Source of the DNA: JBEATZ01 sp041178545
Lineage (GTDB): Bacteria; Planctomycetota; UBA1135; UBA2386
NCBI GenBank assembly: GCA_041178545.1
Contig: JBEGVB010000169.1
Coordinates: 1 to 20,527 of the forward strand
Direction of reading: 5' to 3'
DNA length: 20,527 bases
Part shown: one piece after another, positions 1-6,574 of the stretch
Layout: every line of letters starts with the position of its first letter
How positions within the stretch are numbered: position 1 is the first letter of the stretch
Translations under genes and position numbers: made by a program
Notes under the pieces: generated by a model
The model's database searches: none
What the model saw: the letters and a program-made list of their open reading frames with translations, nothing else
What the model was told of the DNA's origin: nothing

Positions 1-330
1 TCCGCCTTGTCCACCGCTCCCGTTCCCCGGCCCTCTCTTCCAGCCTCCGTCTCGGCGCGCGTTCCTCGCCCACGCCGCTGCCACCTCATCTCCCGCGCCG
101 GGTCCGCGCGCCCTCTCCTCCTTCACAGTTTCTCCTCTCCATCCCCGCTCCACCTCCCGCCGCGCCTTCCGCCTTGTCCACGGCTCCCCTTCCCCGGCCT
201 CTCTTCCAGCCTCCGTCTCCGCGCGCGCTCCTCGCCCACGCCGCCCACCTCCTCAACTCCCGCGCCGGGTCCGCGCGCCCTCATCCCCTTCACAGGTTTT
301 CTTCTCCGTCCCCGTCCCCCTCACAGCGCC
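1..330. repeat. Two-copy 167-bp pyrimidine-rich tandem repeat
   Basis: Copy 1 is about 1-167 and copy 2 about 168-330. Landmarks recur at a constant offset of 167: the TCCGCCTTGTCCAC block at 1 and 168, and CTTCACAG at 121 and 288. Further long identical blocks lie between them. The plus strand is strongly C/T-biased. The unit is not a multiple of three, so any reading frame shifts between copies; this argues against coding despite long open frames. Copy 2 decays right at the stop codon (321-323) of the neighbouring minus-strand gene, so the array fills that gene's 3' flank. It begins at the window edge, so more copies may lie outside. No gene is seen in 1-320. Confidence 0.85.
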
Positions 331-2648
331 ACGCGTTCCCCCACCTCGGCGATGCGGAAGCCCATGGCCCTCACGTACTCGACCACCGCGGCGTCATGGA
401 ACGCAGGGTTGCTGTGGTTGAGGTGCAGGAACCGGATGGAGCCCGGCTTGGCCTTGGTGCGTTCCCCCAGCAACTCCATGGTGCGGACCATGGGCGGGTG
501 CGGGACCTCGGCGAGGTTGCGGTCCGGGAGTTCGCGGCCGTCGTAGAAGGTCGCGTCGAGGTAGGCGACGTCGACGCCGTCCAGCAGCCGGTCGAGCAGG
601 CCCTCGTGCGCGTCCCAGCGGTCGACGTCGGGGCAGAAGAGCACGGTGGCGCGTGGGCCGGCAAAGCGCCAGGCGACGGTGTCGCTGAACTCGTCGCGGT
701 GCGGCACGCGCAGCGGCGTCGCCTGCAGGCCGGGCGCAAGGGCGAAGGGTTTCTCCGGCTCGTGGGTTCGGAGCACGAACTGCTCCAGCGCGATCAACTG
801 CTTCCACGGCCCGTGGGCAGAGAGGAACTCGCCCATGCGTGGCGTGACGTGGAGCGGCAACTTGTTTGTCGAGGCGATCTCGCGGCCGAAGTGGGCCAGG
901 CCGAGGTAGTGGCCGACGTGTGCATGGGTGAGCAGCACCGCGTCGACCGGCTTGCGGCCGCGGTCACGCGCATTGGCGAGTTGGTGCAGCAGCGCCACCT
1001 GTTCCTCCACGGCAGGCGTTGCCTCGACGAGAACCAGCTGGCCGTCGGACGAGTCGTGCAGGCCCAGTGCCGCGGGCGTCTCGCGCCTGCCGGTCTTCCT
1101 CGCATCCTCGCAACACGGCTGGTTGCAGCCGAAGTGCGGCAGGCCACCGTCCTGTGCCCGTCCGAGCACGAGGCAGGACCAACCGCGCGGCGGCTCGGGT
1201 CGTGCCGTCGCCGGCAGGATGGTGCCCGTGTTCCGCAGGTCGTGGCGCAGCATGGGCCAGCCGGGGCTGCTGCCCGCGAAGCCCGTCAGCACCACGGCGA
1301 GACCGTGCCGGTCCTGCTCCGGCACGCCGGCGCCGACGACGAAGAAGGCATCGAGCCTGCCGTCTCCCGTCAGGTCCGCGAGCACCGGCCCGTGGGAGGA
1401 GGAGGCGACCCGCTTCTTCGTGAGGCTTGCCGCATCGAACTCGTAGAGCTTGGTGCCGTCGCTGCCGCGGTGCACGGTGAAGAGGCCGTCGCCCCGGAGG
1501 GTGGCGATGTCGACCAGTCCGTCGCCGTCGAGGTCGCTGAGCGAGGGACCACGGTCGGCTGACGCGCCCGAGCGGGCGCCGCCGAGTGGAACCCGGAACA
1601 CCACGTTGCCGGCGGCATCGATGCGGCTGACCTGCTGGCTGCTCACGACGATGTCGAGCCTGCCGTCGCCATCGAGGTCTGCCATGGCGGGCGGGGCCAT
1701 GAAGTATCGGTCGCCCGGCCGCACGCGCCAGAGCTCGAACCCGTCGCGCGCACGGATGCAGCGCACGAGTCCGTCGTAGGCTGCGAGCACCAGCTCGACC
1801 GCGCCGTCGCCGTCGAGGTCGCCGACAGCAGGTCCGTGGTAGATGCCCAGCGGGTTGCGGCCCTCGCCCGCAAAGGGCACGCGCCACAGCTCGCTGCCGT
1901 CCCTGCCGGACCGCGCCACGTAGCAATTGGAGCGGTTGAATGTGCCTGCGAGGAAGTCGAGCGCACCGTCCCCGTCGACGTCGGTCACCACCGGGCAGGT
2001 CTGCACCGCCCCCTCGGCAACGGGGACCCGTTTCAGCAGCATGCCGTCCGTGCCGCGCAACACGCGCAGCTCGCCGGCAAACGTGCCGAGCACGATGTCG
2101 AGCACGCCGTCCCCGTCGGTGTCGACGACGCAGGGCGGTGAGTCGGTTGCCGCGCCCAGGTCGGCACGCCAGTGCTCACGGCCGCTCTGCGCGTCGAGTG
2201 CGAGCAGCAGCATCCGGTTCGACACCGGCACGAGAACGTCGGGCCTGCGGTCGCCGTTGACGTCGGCCACGCGGAAGGACGCGTCGAGGCACGCCTTGCC
2301 CGCCGCATCGCCCTGGTCCGACTGCCAGAGGACCTCACCGCTCGCTCCGCGCAACGCGAGCGCACGGCTGTCGCCGAAGTAGGTGCCGAACACCACGTCC
2401 AGGCCGCCGTCCTGGTCCATGTCTGCCACCGCTGCGCCGCCGAAGGAGGGCGCGGCCAGTTCGAGCGACCAGCCCACGCGGAGGGCATCGGCATGGAGGG
2501 CGGGTTCTGCCTGCCGCTGCGGGCGCAGCTCGGCAGGGTCGCGGGGGCGTTCGCGTCGGGGTCGCTGCCCTGGGTCCTGGGCGAGCAGGCAACCGGCGGA
2601 CAACACGAGGGCGAGCACGTGCATCCGCGCAGCGTAGCGCGTGCTCAC
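321..2648 (-). CDS. Exported FG-GAP/VCBS propeller fused to a PqqB-like metallo-beta-lactamase domain
   Basis: This is a 775-residue protein. Residues 1-24 look like a signal peptide (Arg4 and Arg8, then a hydrophobic stretch ending near LLAQ). Residues about 60-470 carry at least seven FG-GAP/VCBS-type calcium-binding loops (DMDQDGGLD, DVNGDRRPD, DTDGDGVLD, DVDGDGALD, DLDGDGAVE, DLDGDGRLD, DLDGDGLVD, DLTGDGRLD), so a beta-propeller is likely. From about residue 490 a second domain starts with LGRAQDGGLPHFGCNQPCC, which resembles the PqqB N-terminus. It has THAHVGH (His575, His577, His580), CPDVDRWD at 672-679, LDATFYDG at 697-704 and HLNHSNP at 742-748. The usual metal-binding Asp of HxHxDH is Gly579. 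A GTG start at 2648 is chosen because it overlaps the pdxH stop as GTGA and supplies the basic signal-peptide region; an ATG at 2624 is the alternative. The substrate is unknown. PQQ synthesis is unlikely, as no other pqq genes are visible. Confidence 0.85.
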   Translation of the reverse strand: MSTRYAARMHVLALVLSAGCLLAQDPGQRPRRERPRDPAELRPQRQAEPALHADALRVGWSLELAAPSFGGAAVADMDQDGGLDVVFGTYFGDSRALALRGASGEVLWQSDQGDAAGKACLDASFRVADVNGDRRPDVLVPVSNRMLLLALDAQSGREHWRADLGAATDSPPCVVDTDGDGVLDIVLGTFAGELRVLRGTDGMLLKRVPVAEGAVQTCPVVTDVDGDGALDFLAGTFNRSNCYVARSGRDGSELWRVPFAGEGRNPLGIYHGPAVGDLDGDGAVELVLAAYDGLVRCIRARDGFELWRVRPGDRYFMAPPAMADLDGDGRLDIVVSSQQVSRIDAAGNVVFRVPLGGARSGASADRGPSLSDLDGDGLVDIATLRGDGLFTVHRGSDGTKLYEFDAASLTKKRVASSSHGPVLADLTGDGRLDAFFVVGAGVPEQDRHGLAVVLTGFAGSSPGWPMLRHDLRNTGTILPATARPEPPRGWSCLVLGRAQDGGLPHFGCNQPCCEDARKTGRRETPAALGLHDSSDGQLVLVEATPAVEEQVALLHQLANARDRGRKPVDAVLLTHAHVGHYLGLAHFGREIASTNKLPLHVTPRMGEFLSAHGPWKQLIALEQFVLRTHEPEKPFALAPGLQATPLRVPHRDEFSDTVAWRFAGPRATVLFCPDVDRWDAHEGLLDRLLDGVDVAYLDATFYDGRELPDRNLAEVPHPPMVRTMELLGERTKAKPGSIRFLHLNHSNPAFHDAAVVEYVRAMGFRIAEVGERVAL

Positions 2649-3286
2649 GGCGCGACGCGGTCGATGCGCCAGCCTTCCGTCGCGCGTGTGTAACGGAACC
2701 GGTCGTGCAACCGGTGGTCGCGGCCCTGCCAGAACTCGACGGTGACGGGTTGGAGCACGTACCCGCCCCAGTGGGCCGGACGGGGCACGGGGCCGATGGG
2801 GTGCTTGTCCGCCAGCCGCTGCACGTGTGCCTGCAACTCCTCGCGGTCGTGCACGATGCGGCTCTGGGGCGATCCGGCACTCGCGAGCTGAGCCTCGCGC
2901 GGTCGGCTGCGGAAATAGGCGTCGGACACGGAGTCAGGGGCCTTCGACACGGTGCCTGCGATGCGCACCTGGCGAGGGCGCGGCAGCGACCACCAGAAGG
3001 TCGCGGCCGCGCGCGCGTTGCCCTCGATCTGCCTCGCCTTGTCGCTCTCGTAGTTGGTGAAGAAGGTGAGCCCGCTGTCGTCGAGTCCCTTGAGCAGCAC
3101 GATGCGGCAGGCGGGCTGGCCGTCCTCGCCGCAGGTCGCGAGCGCCATTGCATTGGGTTCGATCACGCCGGCACCTTCCGCGGCATGCAGCCAGTCGCGG
3201 AACAGCACGAATGGGTCGGCAGGCAGGTCGCGGCGCTGCAGCGGCGCATCGCCGTACTCGCGTCGCATGGCACGGAAGTCGGTCAT
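2645..3286 (-). CDS. pdxH: Pyridoxamine 5'-phosphate oxidase
   Basis: The product is a 213-residue cytosolic FMN enzyme that oxidises pyridoxine or pyridoxamine 5'-phosphate to pyridoxal 5'-phosphate, the last step of B6 synthesis and salvage. Visible family signatures are RIVLLKG at 61-67 (FMN phosphate contact), FFTNYESDKARQIEGN at 75-90, the RSRP...ASAGSPQS region at 126-142, WGGY at 173-176, EFWQGRDHRLHDR at 184-196 and a C-terminal W.IDRVAP (the family usually ends RL.P). Length is normal for the family. The ATG at 3286 is chosen over the long in-frame upstream extension because MTDFRAMRREY is the expected N-terminus and GAGGGA lies just upstream as a ribosome binding site. The stop overlaps the next gene's GTG by 4 bp, suggesting translational coupling. 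Confidence 0.95.
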   Translation of the reverse strand: MTDFRAMRREYGDAPLQRRDLPADPFVLFRDWLHAAEGAGVIEPNAMALATCGEDGQPACRIVLLKGLDDSGLTFFTNYESDKARQIEGNARAAATFWWSLPRPRQVRIAGTVSKAPDSVSDAYFRSRPREAQLASAGSPQSRIVHDREELQAHVQRLADKHPIGPVPRPAHWGGYVLQPVTVEFWQGRDHRLHDRFRYTRATEGWRIDRVAP

Positions 3287-3336
3287 GGTTCCCTCGGTCG
3301 ACGAGGGTAGCCACACCGGTGCTGGTTCCAAGCGGA

Positions 3337-3612
3337 TCAGCTGGCGCGGAGCCCGGCGATCGCGAGCCTGTGGTGGGTCAGCTCGCGTGCGAGGGCATCG
3401 CACCGCAGCTGGAGCACGCTGATGCGCTGCAGCTGGATCGCACCGGGTTCGTGCCCTGTGAGTCGGTGCAGTGCCACCTCGCGCTGGCAGCGGTCGAGTT
3501 CCGACTGGGTCCTCGCGAGCGCCACCTCGCACTGGAGCGCGGCATTGGACCAGCGACGGGCGATCGCCCCGCGGGCCCCGCGCGTGACCTCAGGCGCAGG
3601 CAGGCTCTGCAT
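3337..3612 (-). CDS. Small helical-hairpin (coiled-coil) protein B
   Basis: The product is 91 residues and I do not recognise the family. After an N-terminal PAPEVTRG segment, residues about 20-52 and 60-88 are rich in Leu, Ala, Arg, Glu and Gln with heptad-like spacing. They are separated by a GHEPG turn, so a two-helix coiled-coil hairpin is likely. The ATG at 3612 has GGAGA about 8 nt upstream. It overlaps the 3' end of small gene A by 23 bp in a different frame, and ends 50 bp before pdxH. The layout of protein A is similar (helix, Pro-rich turn, helix), so the two may be diverged tandem paralogues; that is inference. It could still be a spurious frame in GC-rich DNA. Confidence 0.5.
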   Translation of the reverse strand: MQSLPAPEVTRGARGAIARRWSNAALQCEVALARTQSELDRCQREVALHRLTGHEPGAIQLQRISVLQLRCDALARELTHHRLAIAGLRAS

Positions 3613-3895
3613 CGCGCGTCTCCGAGGTGCGGCTGTCGAGTTCGTGCAGGGCCCGCTCGAGGGCGGCAACGCGCCTGCGGTGGAAGCCGAGGTGCCAGGA
3701 GATCGGGGAAGGGACCTCGGGCATCCCGTCCGCAACCTCGAGGGCTGCCTCGAGAAAGCAGCGTTCGGCGGTGTTCAGGGCGCGCTGGGCGCGACCGAGT
3801 TCGGCGTTCAGGGCGCGCTGGGCGCGACCGAGTTCGGCCAGCAACTGGCTGCGCGGGCAGTCGGTGCTGGAGGAGGCGATCCGTGGGGGAACCAT
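3590..3895 (-). CDS. Small helical-hairpin (coiled-coil) protein A with internal 11-residue duplication
   Basis: The product is 101 residues and I do not recognise the family. Residues 20-30 and 31-41 are identical copies of AELGRAQRALN, encoded by an exact 33-bp tandem duplication. An 11-residue (hendecad) unit fits an extended coiled coil. The helix continues to about 56, is broken by GMPEVPSP, and a second helix runs from about 66 to 88 (RRRVAALERALHELDS). The C-terminus (SRTSETRDAEPACA) looks disordered. No clear ribosome binding site precedes the ATG at 3895. It lies 82 bp downstream of the TolB-like lipoprotein gene and overlaps small gene B. The in-frame character of the duplication is the main argument that this frame is translated. 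Confidence 0.5.
   Translation of the reverse strand: MVPPRIASSSTDCPRSQLLAELGRAQRALNAELGRAQRALNTAERCFLEAALEVADGMPEVPSPISWHLGFHRRRVAALERALHELDSRTSETRDAEPACA
3773..3838. repeat. Exact 33-bp tandem duplication
   Basis: Positions 3773-3805 and 3806-3838 are identical, each starting GTTCAGGGCGCGCTGGGCGC on the plus strand. On the minus strand the unit encodes AELGRAQRALN in frame within small protein A. The lack of any difference between copies suggests a recent duplication. Confidence 0.95.
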
Positions 3896-3977
3896 GAGCC
3901 CACAGGATGGCGGCTCGCATGAAGGCCGTGTGAAACCGGGGCCAAGGGATGCCGCCCCGTGGGCCGAGCAAGCCCGG

Positions 3978-5090
3978 TCAGTCGACCCACTCGGCCACGA
4001 AGATGTTGGTCTCGCCCTTCTCCTTGCTGAACCGGTTGCTGGCGAACACCAGGTAGCGGCCGCACGGCGAGAACATCGGGAACCCGTCGAACTCGGCGTT
4101 GTGGGTGACCTGTTCCATGCCGCTGCCGTCCTCGTTCATCAGGAAGATGTCGAAGTTGCGGGCGGCGACGTGGTTGCCGGTCTTCTGCATCTCCTCCATG
4201 CCCTTCCAGTTGGAGGAGAACAGGATGCGCTTGTCGTCCGGCGTCCAGTACGGGGCGAAGTTGGCTGCGCCGTTGTTGGTCACCTGGCGGAAGTTGGACC
4301 CGTCGCGGTCGCACACGGTGATCTCCATGTGCGAGGGACGCACCAGCGCCTGGCCCAGCAGTTCGGTGTCCTCCTTGGCCTCCTCGGGGGTCTTGGGGTA
4401 GGCGCTGCGCAGCACGAGCTTGGTGCCGTCGTGGGAGAAGAACGCGCCGCCGTCGTAGCCGGGACGGTTGGTGATGCGCTTCAGGTTCGAGCCGTCCGGC
4501 TCCATGGTGTAGAGCTCGAGGTCGCCGTCGCGCACCGAGGTGAACACGAGCGCGCCGGTCTTCGGACAGACCGTGGCTTCTGCGTCGTAGCCCTTCTCGG
4601 TGGTCAGCTGGCGCAGGTTGGAGCCGTCCGCGTTGGCGATGAACAGGTCGTACTCGCGGTGCACCGCCCAGATGTAGCGCCCGCGCTCAGCCTTCACGAC
4701 GGGCGGGGGTTCGGCGCCGAAGTGGTGCGTCGACGCGAACACGATCTCCTTGTCGCCCTTGAGGAAGTAGCTGCAGGTCGTGCGACCGGTGCCCGTGGAC
4801 ACCAGCTTGCGCTCGCCGCTCGCGAGGTCGAGCGTGTAGATCTGGTCGGCGACCTCGCCCGGGCCGCGGCGCTGCAGGATCAGGTGCCTGCCGTCGCTGG
4901 ACCAGTACGCCTCGGCGTTCTCACCCCCCGAGGTCAGCTTGCGCACGTTGCGCAGGTGCTTCTCGCCCGGCAGGTCGGCCATGGGCTCGCCCGCCTTGAT
5001 CTCCATGGCGGGTGCTGAGGCCTTGTCGGCGTGCTGGTGCGATGCGCACGCAGCAAACAGGGGGAGGATCAGGACGAGGCTGCGATTCAT
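3978..5090 (-). CDS. TolB/PD40-type beta-propeller lipoprotein
   Basis: The product is 370 residues. The N-terminus MNRSLVLILPLFAACAS has a lipobox-like end (FAAC, Cys15), so export and lipidation are likely; the Phe at -3 is atypical and leaves some doubt. The remainder is built from PD40/WD40-like TolB repeats: YWSSDGRHLILQRR at 62-75, FSHDGTKLVLRS at 218-229, WTPDDKRILFSSN at 282-294 and FSPCGRYLVFASNRF at 340-354. They alternate with strands such as LFIANADGSNLRQLT and LYTMEPDGSNLKRIT, the usual DGSNxxxLT pattern. There is no C-terminal peptidase domain, so a scaffold or binding role is more likely than DPP-IV-like hydrolysis. The ATG at 5090 is preferred to an in-frame upstream start because the signal peptide begins there and a G-rich TGGGGG precedes it. 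Function is unknown beyond the fold. Confidence 0.85.
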   Translation of the reverse strand: MNRSLVLILPLFAACASHQHADKASAPAMEIKAGEPMADLPGEKHLRNVRKLTSGGENAEAYWSSDGRHLILQRRGPGEVADQIYTLDLASGERKLVSTGTGRTTCSYFLKGDKEIVFASTHHFGAEPPPVVKAERGRYIWAVHREYDLFIANADGSNLRQLTTEKGYDAEATVCPKTGALVFTSVRDGDLELYTMEPDGSNLKRITNRPGYDGGAFFSHDGTKLVLRSAYPKTPEEAKEDTELLGQALVRPSHMEITVCDRDGSNFRQVTNNGAANFAPYWTPDDKRILFSSNWKGMEEMQKTGNHVAARNFDIFLMNEDGSGMEQVTHNAEFDGFPMFSPCGRYLVFASNRFSKEKGETNIFVAEWVD

Positions 5091-5147
5091 GCCCCCATGA
5101 CACCGCTGCCGACGGGCGCCGGCAACGGTCAATGGGTCATCGCAACG

Positions 5148-5597
5148 TCATTCGCCGGCTTCGGCGGCGCGCGCCGGGGCAGCCGACCGCATGGGCTCGG
5201 CCATGCCGAGCACGCGGCGTTCCTCGGGACCCAGGTCCGCGTTGCGCGAGAGGAAGGCGGTGCGGTGGTCGGCAAGGAATCCGCGGACCCGCTGGACGAG
5301 ACGCTCGGGGTCCTTCACCTGGAGCATGCCGGTGCGGGCCATGGCCTCGGACACGGGCTGTGCGGCGCTCACATGGTCGCTGGCCTCGGGGAGCAGGCGG
5401 GTTTCGTCGAGCCAGAAGTCGGCGCGGAGCTCGAGGAAGTTGACGAGGTTGCGCAGGTGGCGCAGGGTGACGGCGGAGCGACCCTTGCAGATGTCCGTTG
5501 CGGTCTGAGGCGACACCTCAAGGGCGCGGGCAAGGTCCCGCTTCTTCAGGCGCCGCTGGTCGAGCACTGCATTGATCTTCTCGTGGATGAGGACCAT
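5148..5597 (-). CDS. XRE-family helix-turn-helix regulator
   Basis: The product is 149 residues. Residues about 6-58 form a Cro/CI-type helix-turn-helix: KINAVLDQRRLKKRDLARAL, then EVSPQTATDICKGRSAVTLR as the turn and recognition helix, then HLRNLVNFLEL. The remaining 90 residues are charged and helical with no domain I recognise, and the tail is Ala-rich and probably disordered. The ATG at 5597 is chosen as the first residue consistent with the HTH N-terminus. The gene is divergent from the lipoprotein gene at 5624, with only 26 bp between starts, so it may regulate that gene and itself. It is also the first gene of the minus-strand series running to 321. Binding target and ligand are unknown. 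Confidence 0.85.
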   Translation of the reverse strand: MVLIHEKINAVLDQRRLKKRDLARALEVSPQTATDICKGRSAVTLRHLRNLVNFLELRADFWLDETRLLPEASDHVSAAQPVSEAMARTGMLQVKDPERLVQRVRGFLADHRTAFLSRNADLGPEERRVLGMAEPMRSAAPARAAEAGE

Positions 5598-5623
5598 GGC
5601 CCTAGGATATAGAGCAGCTCCCC
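5598..5623. promoter_or_regulatory. Compact divergent intergenic region, possible shared promoter/operator
   Basis: Only 26 bp separate the XRE regulator start from the TTG of the lipoprotein gene. The stretch is the most A/T-rich nearby and contains CCTAGG (a 6-bp palindrome, 5601-5606) running into ATATAGAG, which offers -10-like hexamers on both strands (GATATA plus, TATATC minus). Full -35 elements would fall inside the coding regions. This is suggestive only. Confidence 0.3.
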
Positions 5624-6430
5624 TTGGCTTCACTCACCTTTTCGAAACTCCGTATATGCCTCGTGGCCGCCATGGCACTGGCATCCTGCGCCACGAAGGG
5701 GGGTCCGGATGGCACGCAGTGGCCGCCCGCGGACTTCCGGCTGGGGATGGAGGAGTATCGGCCGTTCGAGGGGGAGCGGGTCGCCCCGGGACGCAGTTTC
5801 CTGGTGTTCGCGGACGGCACGGCGCTGTACCGGGAGGCCACCCAGCTGCGGTTCGACCCCGAGGGCACCCTGGCCCTGCCGGTCTTCTCCAATGCGTGCT
5901 GCTACCGGCTGGTCCCTGACTCGGTCCGCCTGCTGTCCCGCAAGCTGCACAAGGCAGGGGCCATGGAACTCGGGACCCTGGCCGAGACCCAGAGCGGGGA
6001 CCGGGTCCTGCACTTTGGCCTCCGCAGCCAGGGCAAGCAGGTGCAGGTGACCGCCTTCGGGCAGGTGCGTGGTGCGCTGGCCCGGCAGGTCCGCATCGCC
6101 AACTCCTACATGCCCGAGAACTCCGGGTTCGCGCCGGCCGGGATGGGCGGCGAGACGGAGGAGAACCGGCTGGTGGGCGTGCCGGCGCCCGTCGAATCAC
6201 TGGAGGGTTCGCTCGCCTTCCACCTGGATCTGCTGGCGCGGTTTCCCAAGGACGCGGTCCTGGTGCTCGACACGTTCGTGCTCGCATGCGCCAAGGGGGA
6301 CCGAGAGTTGGCGCGCTCGCTGCTGCGACGCTGGCAGGAACTGGAGCCGACGCCACCTGCAGCCGGGCCCTTCGACGACGACAACCGGCCGCCCACGGTG
6401 GACCAGCTTGCACGCCTGATCCCCGCCTGA
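5624..6430 (+). CDS. Lipoprotein of unknown function
   Basis: The product is 268 residues. The N-terminus has Lys8 and Arg10, a short hydrophobic core (LVAAMALAS) and a good lipobox, LASC with Cys22, so it is probably exported and lipidated. The TTG at 5624 is the only start that keeps this signal peptide, because an in-frame TAG lies at 5603-5605. The mature part alternates short beta-strand-like segments (SFLVFADGTALYRE, RVLHFGLRSQGKQVQVTAFG) with a helical C-terminal third (SLAFHLDLLARFPKDAVLVL, LARSLLRRWQEL). I recognise no domain or catalytic motif. It is divergent from the XRE regulator and converges on the DUF2911 gene. Its stop codon lies inside the first of four hairpins. Confidence 0.75.
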   Translation: MASLTFSKLRICLVAAMALASCATKGGPDGTQWPPADFRLGMEEYRPFEGERVAPGRSFLVFADGTALYREATQLRFDPEGTLALPVFSNACCYRLVPDSVRLLSRKLHKAGAMELGTLAETQSGDRVLHFGLRSQGKQVQVTAFGQVRGALARQVRIANSYMPENSGFAPAGMGGETEENRLVGVPAPVESLEGSLAFHLDLLARFPKDAVLVLDTFVLACAKGDRELARSLLRRWQELEPTPPAAGPFDDDNRPPTVDQLARLIPA

Positions 6431-6486
6431 CCGTCCGACAGTCGGGCGCAGGAGCCCGCCTGACCGCCCGGCGGTCGGGCGCAGGA
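6422..6486. repeat. Tandem pair of 33-bp-period hairpin repeats
   Basis: Copy 1 (6422-6453) and copy 2 (6455-6486) are identical except at three sites. In copy 1, GACCGTC (6429-6435) pairs with GACAGTC (6437-6443) with one C/A mismatch. In copy 2, GACCGCC (6462-6468) pairs perfectly with GGCGGTC (6470-6476). The three differences are one compensatory T-A to C-G change plus one repair of the mismatch. Flanking CCT/GGG extends both stems. Copy 1 contains the stop codon of the lipoprotein gene. Confidence 0.8.
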
Positions 6487-6505
6487 TCTCGGTCCGGAAA
6501 CGAAG

Positions 6506-6533
6506 CGAGGCAGCAGGTTTCCCTGCTGCCTCG
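6506..6533. terminator. Perfect 12-bp hairpin, probable bidirectional terminator
   Basis: CGAGGCAGCAGG (6506-6517), loop TTTC and CCTGCTGCCTCG (6522-6533) form a perfect 12-bp stem. It lies between two convergent genes ending at 6430 and 6575. There is no T-tract on either side, so termination could depend on the hairpin alone. Confidence 0.65.
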
Positions 6534-6538
6534 TCGCA

Positions 6539-6558
6539 CGCACGGCGATTGCCGTGCG
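6539..6558. terminator. 8-bp hairpin next to the DUF2911 stop
   Basis: CGCACGGC (6539-6546), loop GATT and GCCGTGCG (6551-6558) form a perfect 8-bp stem, 16 bp downstream of the end of the minus-strand DUF2911 gene. It probably helps terminate that transcript, together with the neighbouring 12-bp hairpin. Confidence 0.5.
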
Positions 6559-6574
6559 AATCTGGCTCAACGGG

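Noticed and set aside
7..546. Long Pro/Ser/Arg-rich open frames on the plus strand across the 167-bp repeat (also 174-1562)
   Set aside because: The repeat period is not a multiple of three, so the frame changes between copies. The frames run antisense into a well-supported minus-strand gene, and the composition is typical of GC-rich shadow frames.
2335..3153. 272-residue minus-strand frame overlapping pdxH and the fusion gene
   Set aside because: It is in a different frame from both recognised proteins, Arg/Ser/Pro-rich and without motifs.
3937..3959. CGGGGC/GCCCCG hairpin downstream of the TolB-like gene
   Set aside because: The stem is only 6 bp with an 11-nt loop and no T-tract, easily expected by chance at this GC content; the minus-strand genes may be co-transcribed through it.
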